Below the pieces are notes generated by a model. It saw only the letters and a program-made list of their open reading frames with translations, made no database searches and was not told the origin of the DNA. This document shows, piece after piece, positions 59,271-64,000 of a DNA stretch of 64,000 bases. How positions within the stretch are numbered: the first letter of the stretch is position 1; every line of letters starts with the position of its first letter. The stretch spans positions 744,001 to 808,000 of the forward strand of contig JASNYI010000001.1 of assembly GCA_048500275.1 (NCBI GenBank), in the 5' to 3' direction. A program made the position numbers and the translations under genes. Source of the DNA: UBA5066 sp048500275. GTDB lineage: Bacteria > Acidobacteriota > Thermoanaerobaculia > UBA5066.

Positions 59271-60892
59271 GATTCGTCCTCCTCAAGTCCGGCGAGCAGA
59301 TCCGCGATGCCCTTCGGGCGGGTGCCACTGGGCGTCTTCCCCGCGGGCGACGGGGCGCCGACGGTTTCTGCCTCCCATCTCCGGATCTCTTCGTCGGCGA
59401 CGGCGAGTGGCACGGTCGACGCCGGGAGGATCTCGCGGTCGAAGATTTCGAGCAGTTCCGCGTCGGTCATCCCGGCGGCCTGAGCGGGGTCGGGCATCTC
59501 GAGCGTCACGAAGCGAAGGGGCGTGTAGCCCTTCACGTAGAGGTAGGCGTGGCGCGTCGGGAGGTTCTGGATCTCCCGGACGAGCGCGGCCTTCTTCTGG
59601 GACGACGTGCCGTCGAGGCCCGGGATCTCGTCGGCGAACGAGGCGACGAGTTCGGCTTCGTCCCGCGACTGGAACAAGACGAACGAGCGGGCGTTCAGGA
59701 GGAGCGTCCGGGCGAGTGGCTTCGGGAGCGCGGCCGCGAAGTCTTGGGCGGCGAGCGTGATCCCGACGTTGAACGCGCGAAGCGTCCGGGATGCGTTTGC
59801 GAGCGGCTCCGTGAGTTCCCCGGCTTGAGAGAGGAGCACGGCGGCTTCCTCGAGGAGGAGGAAGAAGGGCGTCGCGGGGCTCCGACGCGGGAGGTTTCGG
59901 AGGAGATCGACGAGACGGTGACTCGCCCGCTCCAACGCCTTCCCGAGCGGGAGCCGCGTGCCGGGTCCGTAGTTTCCAATCGTGATGCGGTGGTCTTGGG
60001 ACGGGAGGAGTCGGGCGACCGCGTCCGGCGGCATCCCAATCGCTGCCCGGATTTCTGGGAACGAGAGCGTGTGTTCGAGGCGGCGGAGGAAGGCCTCCAT
60101 CGTCTGGCGCGGGAGAGACTCCTCGAGCGAGGCGAAGTACGCGGCGACGTCGCGGCTCCGGAGGTTCGTGAGCTCCCTCGTCCGGAAGCCCACGTCCCGG
60201 AAGAACCGCCGGGCATAGGCGACGTTCGGCGGGATGTCCTTCACGGCGAGGAGACGGCCGTACATGAAGGCGAGGCCCTTCACGCCGTCGGTGTAGGTGA
60301 GGCGCGACGCTGCGATCTCGACGTCGAGCCGCTGGTGGGCGAGGAAGGCGTCCGAGGTGTCGCTCCCGCCCAGGTGGTAGAGCGGGAGCGGGGTCACGCG
60401 CTCTGCCGTCCAGTCGAAGACGCGGATCATCTGCCGCAGTTGGCGCTGCCGTTCGGGCGCGCTTCCGACGTAGAGCGCTCCAACGAGCTTCTTCACCTCG
60501 TCGAAGGTCTCCGTCTTCGGGTCGAGGAGTTCGAGGTCGCTCCGGTAGGCGGGCGGGGCTGGGCAGCCGAACGCGGGGAGCCCGAGGTTCCAGAGGATCT
60601 CCGTCTTGATCCGGGACAGGAGCTTCCGGGTCTTCCCCGAACCCGACGCGCCGACTTCAATCGCGGCCTTCCAGGCGATGGAGGCCGGAAGCGCGAGGGG
60701 CTGCCCGTCCGGGAGGGTGCCGACCGGCACTCGGATCTCGGTTCCCTCTTCGCGGGCGAGGAAGGCCGGGAGCGAGCGCGGGTCTTCGGGGACGGATGCC
60801 GTCTCGTCCTTCGGCACGAGGCGAAGCGCTTCGCGGCGCCCTTTGGCCTGGTGCAGCCGAAAGAGGATGTCCTCCCCGATCCCCACTGCCAT
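59267..60892 (-). CDS. VirD4/HerA-type DNA-translocation ATPase (right set)
   Basis: 541 residues. Walker A GASGSGKTRKL at about residues 81-91, Walker B PFFLLLEEAAVL at about 360, then GITLAAQDFAAALP. No membrane helices; two small membrane proteins flank it. The domain order matches coupling or HerA-like ATPases of integrative elements. It resembles, but is not close to, the left ATPase at 4893-6323, so the window holds two transfer cores. Confidence 0.82.
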   Translation of the reverse strand: MAVGIGEDILFRLHQAKGRREALRLVPKDETASVPEDPRSLPAFLAREEGTEIRVPVGTLPDGQPLALPASIAWKAAIEVGASGSGKTRKLLSRIKTEILWNLGLPAFGCPAPPAYRSDLELLDPKTETFDEVKKLVGALYVGSAPERQRQLRQMIRVFDWTAERVTPLPLYHLGGSDTSDAFLAHQRLDVEIAASRLTYTDGVKGLAFMYGRLLAVKDIPPNVAYARRFFRDVGFRTRELTNLRSRDVAAYFASLEESLPRQTMEAFLRRLEHTLSFPEIRAAIGMPPDAVARLLPSQDHRITIGNYGPGTRLPLGKALERASHRLVDLLRNLPRRSPATPFFLLLEEAAVLLSQAGELTEPLANASRTLRAFNVGITLAAQDFAAALPKPLARTLLLNARSFVLFQSRDEAELVASFADEIPGLDGTSSQKKAALVREIQNLPTRHAYLYVKGYTPLRFVTLEMPDPAQAAGMTDAELLEIFDREILPASTVPLAVADEEIRRWEAETVGAPSPAGKTPSGTRPKGIADLLAGLEEDES

Positions 60893-60897
60893 TCCTC

Positions 60898-61296
60898 CTA
60901 GAAGAGCCCGTCATCCACGGCGGCGCGGCTCCGAACCTTCTCCGCGTTCCGGTCGATGACCTGTTTCCCAGACGACTTCTGCGAGATGTACTCGCCCCAG
61001 GCGTCGCGCTGCTTCGACCCGAAGCGCTTCCGGATCCAGAGGGCGGCGTACGCGCCGAGGATGAGGAGAGTTAGAAGCCCGATGCCCGCGAGGGCGTTCT
61101 CCGCGCCCCCACCCCGGCCCGAGGGAACGAGCGCGTTTCCCGTGAGCCCGACGAGGAGGGCCGGGAGAAGGGCGAGAAGGAACGCTACCCCCGCCGTCCG
61201 AAGCAGGACGGCTCCGGCCCGCGTCCCCTTGAGTGGCAGCGCGAGGACAAAGGCACCGACGGCGACCGCGAAGCAGAGGGTGATGAGGGTCGCCAT
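60898..61296 (-). CDS. Small membrane protein of the transfer unit
   Basis: 132 residues. Three hydrophobic segments (LITLCFAVAVGAFVLALPL, LLRTAGVAFLLALLPALLVG, LAGIGLLTLLILGAYAALWI) and a basic cytoplasmic tail (RKRFGSKQRD). It lies five bases upstream of the ATPase gene and is probably its membrane anchor. Confidence 0.68.
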   Translation of the reverse strand: MATLITLCFAVAVGAFVLALPLKGTRAGAVLLRTAGVAFLLALLPALLVGLTGNALVPSGRGGGAENALAGIGLLTLLILGAYAALWIRKRFGSKQRDAWGEYISQKSSGKQVIDRNAEKVRSRAAVDDGLF

Positions 61297-61302
61297 GGCT
61301 GC

Positions 61303-61509
61303 TTAGCCCTCGGTGTCCGGAGTGGTCAGGGTGGGCATGTCATCGGTCGTGGCGCTGGCCGCACGGCGCCCGCGGCGTTTCGGTGGGTCGTCGCCGAGGG
61401 TCTTCGTGAGGGCGATGAAGACCCCGAGTGCCTCAGTGTCGTCGAACGACCGGGCGCGGGTGAGGTCGACACCGCCGTCGCCCTTCATGGTGATCGTGAT
61501 CTCTTGCAT
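61303..61509 (-). CDS. Small hypothetical protein
   Basis: 68 residues from the ATG at 61509, with GGAG upstream. It starts with QEITITMKGDGGVDLTRARS and ends in a basic/acidic tail (PPKRRGRRAAS). Short, possibly a regulator of the transfer unit. No family recognised. Confidence 0.55.
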   Translation of the reverse strand: MQEITITMKGDGGVDLTRARSFDDTEALGVFIALTKTLGDDPPKRRGRRAASATTDDMPTLTTPDTEG

Positions 61510-61551
61510 CACAACTCCTTCGGTCGGAGCTCAGGCGCTGGGTCCGCAGAC

Positions 61552-61893
61552 CTACTTTCGCTTGGGCATGGTCGGGATTGAGGAAGTCGGGCGGAGGGCG
61601 CTCGTTCGCGACGAGCGGCTGCGCGCCGCGCCCCGGGTGTTCGGCGGAGCCCATGCGCCATGGAACCGCTCGACGATCCGGCGGAGAAACTCGTCTTGCT
61701 CGCGCAGGTGTTGCTGATCCCACTGAATGCCGTGGTGCCCGTAGGGACGGTCCTGGATCACCCGCGACAAGATGTGCACGAGGCGGATCGCGAGGTCGTC
61801 GTCCGGAATGGCTGTGTCCACTTCGAGGTGGAGGCTGTACGGCCCTATCCCGTCGATCGTGACCTGGACGGTTTTCTTGCGATTCAGTTCCAT
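61552..61893 (-). CDS. Small hypothetical protein
   Basis: 113 residues from the ATG at 61893, chosen because the upstream part of the frame looks non-coding. Contains KKTVQVTIDGIGPYSLHLEV and a long helix (DDLAIRLVHILSRVIQDR), then a His/Gln-rich helix. Located between the integrase and the transfer unit; possible excisionase-sized factor, but no HTH is visible. Confidence 0.55.
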   Translation of the reverse strand: MELNRKKTVQVTIDGIGPYSLHLEVDTAIPDDDLAIRLVHILSRVIQDRPYGHHGIQWDQQHLREQDEFLRRIVERFHGAWAPPNTRGAARSRSSRTSALRPTSSIPTMPKRK

Positions 61894-61962
61894 CGTGCTG
61901 CCTCCTCGACAGAAAGGTAGGGCGCCCGGAGGGAGGCGAACGGAAACAGATCGCAACAGTCC

Positions 61963-63312
61963 TCACGCCTCCGAGGGTTCCGTCTGGCGGTTCAGGACGG
62001 CGGCGATGGCCCGGAGGGACTCCTCGTTCGGTTTCGCGTAGCGCTGGGTCAGCGTGATCGTCGAGTGCCCGAGGGCGGATGCGATGACCTGGAGCGACAC
62101 CCCCTCGGAGGCGAGCTGGGAGGCGAAGGTGTGGCGCATGTCGTGGGGCCGGAACCGGCGGGTGATGCCAGCGATCACTTTCGCGGTCGAGAACGCGAGG
62201 GCGAAGATCGTCTCGGAGACCGGATGCCCGTCGGCATCGCTGAAGACGCGCGGGTGCTCGGGAGCGCGGGCACGGCACGCGAGGAGCGCCTCGCGGCACG
62301 CGGTGCTGATGGGGATGACCGCGTCCTTGCGGGTCTTCTGCATCGTGACCCGGATGACGCCCGCGTCCAGGTCCACGCTCGACCACGCGAGGGCGAGGAG
62401 GTCGCCCCGCCGGAGCCCCGTATGGAAGGCAACGACGAAGAGGGGGCGAAGCGCCTGGAACCGGGCGAAGGCTGCGGTGGTCGCCGGGTCGTCTGCGGGA
62501 AAGCTCCCACGGAGCGTCTTCGGGCGACCGAGGAACCGGCTGCGTCCGCGTCGGGTGCCGGCCGGGCGGCCGGCTGCCGGGAGGGCGCGAAAGCCCGCCT
62601 CGTCTTCGAATGATGCGAGGAAGCGGCGCTGTTCGTCCGCCGACGCCTCGAGCTTCAAGGGAGTCTCGGCCGCCTTCGGCCAGCGCCCGGCCGGAACGCG
62701 CGGGAGGAGACCACGCCCATGGGCGTCCCGGAGGAGGAGGCGCAGCACCGTGAGGCAGCCGTTGATGGATGCAGGACGGAGGGACTGCCCCTTCCAGCGC
62801 GGATGGGAGGACGTGTAGGACTTGAGGTATCCATGGAAGTCCTGCACCACCGGCATCGTGATGTCCGAAAGGTGCATCGCACCGAAGTAGGGACGAAGGT
62901 GGTTCCGCACGAACTGCTCGTAGCTCGTCGCCGTCTTCTGCGTCACGCGGCTGCAGATCGCCTCCAGGTGGAGATCTAGGAACGCCGCGAACGTGAGAGA
63001 CCGCTTCGGGCGACCCCCGCGCGACGAGCGGGAGGCCTGGATGGCGTCGAGGATCTCGCGCTTGAACGCCTCGTCCACCGAGACGCCCCCAGCGAGAGAG
63101 GGCGTGTCGGGAACGGAGGTGGGACGCATCTGGAGCGCGTCGAGGACCTCCCGCTTGAACGCCTCGAAGTGCGCGAGCGCGACCTGCTCGCTCTCCGCCG
63201 GGATCGTCCGGCGCCGTCGTACCCGTCCGCCCGTCTTCGGCACGACGACCTCAAAGTGCGCTTTCCCGTCCGCGAACGCGAAGCCGACGCGACGCCCCGC
63301 TAGCCGCGGCAC
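61963..63312 (-). CDS. int: Tyrosine integrase beside tRNA-Thr
   Basis: 449 residues. An N-terminal arm-type domain is followed by a core-binding domain (AFLDLHLEAICSRVTQKTAT, FVRNHLRPYFG). The catalytic domain has Arg in HTGLRRGDLLAL, HDMRH, His in LGHSTITLTQ and Tyr in QRYAKPN. It reads away from the 3' end of tRNA-Thr, which lies 232 bases upstream, the normal arrangement of an integrase at the attachment site of an integrated element. The element would extend leftward from here. Confidence 0.92.
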   Translation of the reverse strand: MPRLAGRRVGFAFADGKAHFEVVVPKTGGRVRRRRTIPAESEQVALAHFEAFKREVLDALQMRPTSVPDTPSLAGGVSVDEAFKREILDAIQASRSSRGGRPKRSLTFAAFLDLHLEAICSRVTQKTATSYEQFVRNHLRPYFGAMHLSDITMPVVQDFHGYLKSYTSSHPRWKGQSLRPASINGCLTVLRLLLRDAHGRGLLPRVPAGRWPKAAETPLKLEASADEQRRFLASFEDEAGFRALPAAGRPAGTRRGRSRFLGRPKTLRGSFPADDPATTAAFARFQALRPLFVVAFHTGLRRGDLLALAWSSVDLDAGVIRVTMQKTRKDAVIPISTACREALLACRARAPEHPRVFSDADGHPVSETIFALAFSTAKVIAGITRRFRPHDMRHTFASQLASEGVSLQVIASALGHSTITLTQRYAKPNEESLRAIAAVLNRQTEPSEA

Positions 63313-63544
63313 GGACGGCCTCCCGCCTGCCGCATGCGCCCGCGTCGAAGCCCTGCATCACACCGCGCCACCTCCTGCCCGAAAGGTGGAGCCGTACGAC
63401 GGACGAAGACGCGAACGGATCGGCACGAACCGCTGCGCGGCCGGAGCTTCGTTGAACTCTTTGAACTCGCCCGTGAACTCGGCGCCACACCCACCTCCCG
63501 GCCAGAGATGGGGACGACCTAAGTTCTTGTCACGGAGGGAAGTA
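63313..63544. other. Attachment region between integrase and tRNA-Thr
   Basis: About 230 bases without a supported gene. It should contain the att core next to the tRNA 3' end and integrase arm sites; I cannot single them out by eye. Confidence 0.45.
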
Positions 63545-63620
<76 letters not shown>

Positions 63621-63698
63621 TCGTACCCTTCCAAAGACCACGGCCATGCGCCGCGAGGGACGCGCATTCTAAGTAGGCCCCCTCCGGCGGTCAAGCGA

Positions 63699-64000
63699 TC
63701 AGGGGTCGACCCAGGGAAGCGACGGAAAGCAGAGCGGGCCGACCTTCCGCTCCAGCTCGTAGACGACGTTCTCCCTCGCGTCGATGGAGCGGTCCATCAG
63801 CTCCTTGCGGAGCTTCGAGTCGGGGACGCTTCGGATGGCCGCCTCGGCCTCGTCGAAGAGCGGCCACGTGAGGGCGTGGAGGACCTCGTGGAAGGCGTGG
63901 CGCCGAAGCGCCGCGAGAGACTCCTTCGAGACGAGCTCGGGGTCGAAGCTGACGATCCAGACCTTCCGGTCTTCGGTGCCGCGCATGGAGCGCTCGATGT
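63699..64000 (-). CDS. Partial chromosomal gene with HExxH motif
   Basis: At least 95 residues. An ATG exists at 63986, but the frame stays open to the end of the window, so the start may lie beyond. It contains LRRHAFHEVLHALTWPLFDE, an HExxH-type sequence (HEVLH), and a helical C-terminus. It lies outside the integrase-tRNA boundary and so is probably host chromosome. Possible small metallopeptidase-like protein; family not recognised. Confidence 0.6.
   Translation of the reverse strand, partial: IERSMRGTEDRKVWIVSFDPELVSKESLAALRRHAFHEVLHALTWPLFDEAEAAIRSVPDSKLRKELMDRSIDARENVVYELERKVGPLCFPSLPWVDP

Noticed and set aside
58030..59328. A 432-codon minus-strand frame
   Set aside because: Only the last 106 codons (58030-58350) look like protein; the rest is Arg/Pro/Ser-rich and runs antisense or across the genes at 58572-58865 and 58974-59270.
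59153..60901. A 582-codon plus-strand frame
   Set aside because: It is the complement of the VirD4/HerA-like ATPase gene, which has clear Walker motifs on the minus strand.

Overview
The window is GC-rich bacterial DNA and is almost entirely accessory. It looks like one or more integrated elements next to tRNA genes, with a short piece of probable chromosome at the far right: tRNA-Thr(CGU) at 63545-63620 and a partial gene beyond it. I cannot name the host. The composition and the secreted S8, Rhs and CARDB-like proteins would fit a high-GC phylum such as Acidobacteriota, but that is only a guess. No conjugative pilus or channel genes are visible, so the elements look mobilizable rather than self-transmissible.

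Left part (1-12.2 kb). A repressor/ImmA pair (139-1362) precedes a 3' fragment of tRNA-Asp (2581-2629), two palindromes and two convergent tyrosine recombinases. Then come a VirD4/HerA-type ATPase, a winged-helix membrane protein, an Xre protein with a degenerate AAA-like domain and a replication-relaxation-like protein. A GP88/ArdC/zinc-ribbon operon follows. Its last three small genes, here called A, B and C, end at a strong hairpin terminator.

Middle part (12.2-38.6 kb). The 3' end of that operon (end of A, then B, C and usually the hairpin) recurs three more times, at about 21.85, 25.22 and 27.44 kb, between unrelated cargo blocks. Cargo includes a secreted subtilase pair, an unknown gene/ImmA/SAMHD1-like HD trio, a small-helical-protein/IMPase-like pair, a NUDIX protein, an ABC export cluster with a Cys-rich peptide, a second IMPase-like pair, and a dGTPase/nucleotidyltransferase pair. 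An orphan Cas1-Cas2 module occurs intact once (34894-36209), as two truncated copies (24189-25218 and 32690-33210) and as a 36-bp cas2 stub (27402-27437). No CRISPR array or effector is visible. Two of the repeated operon tails begin exactly where a cas remnant is cut.

Right part (38.9-56.9 kb). A very large Rhs protein with a metallopeptidase-like tip is followed by a membrane protein and a pseudopilin-like protein. A leftward RhuM / fused endonuclease-methyltransferase / PIN unit lies divergent from a rightward chain of six closely packed, mostly overlapping genes: carrier-protein-like, Xre, ImmA, thymidylate-synthase-like, kinase fused to a DNA base-hypermodification domain, and thymidylate synthase. 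The rightward unit starts at a perfect 17-bp palindrome touching its ATG. I read this as a restriction enzyme paired with a DNA base-hypermodification pathway under repressor/protease control. It is the most interesting system in the window.

Right end (57.0-64 kb). A second, smaller transfer core (replication-relaxation-like protein, small proteins, a second VirD4/HerA-type ATPase) ends in an integrase beside tRNA-Thr, the likely attachment site.
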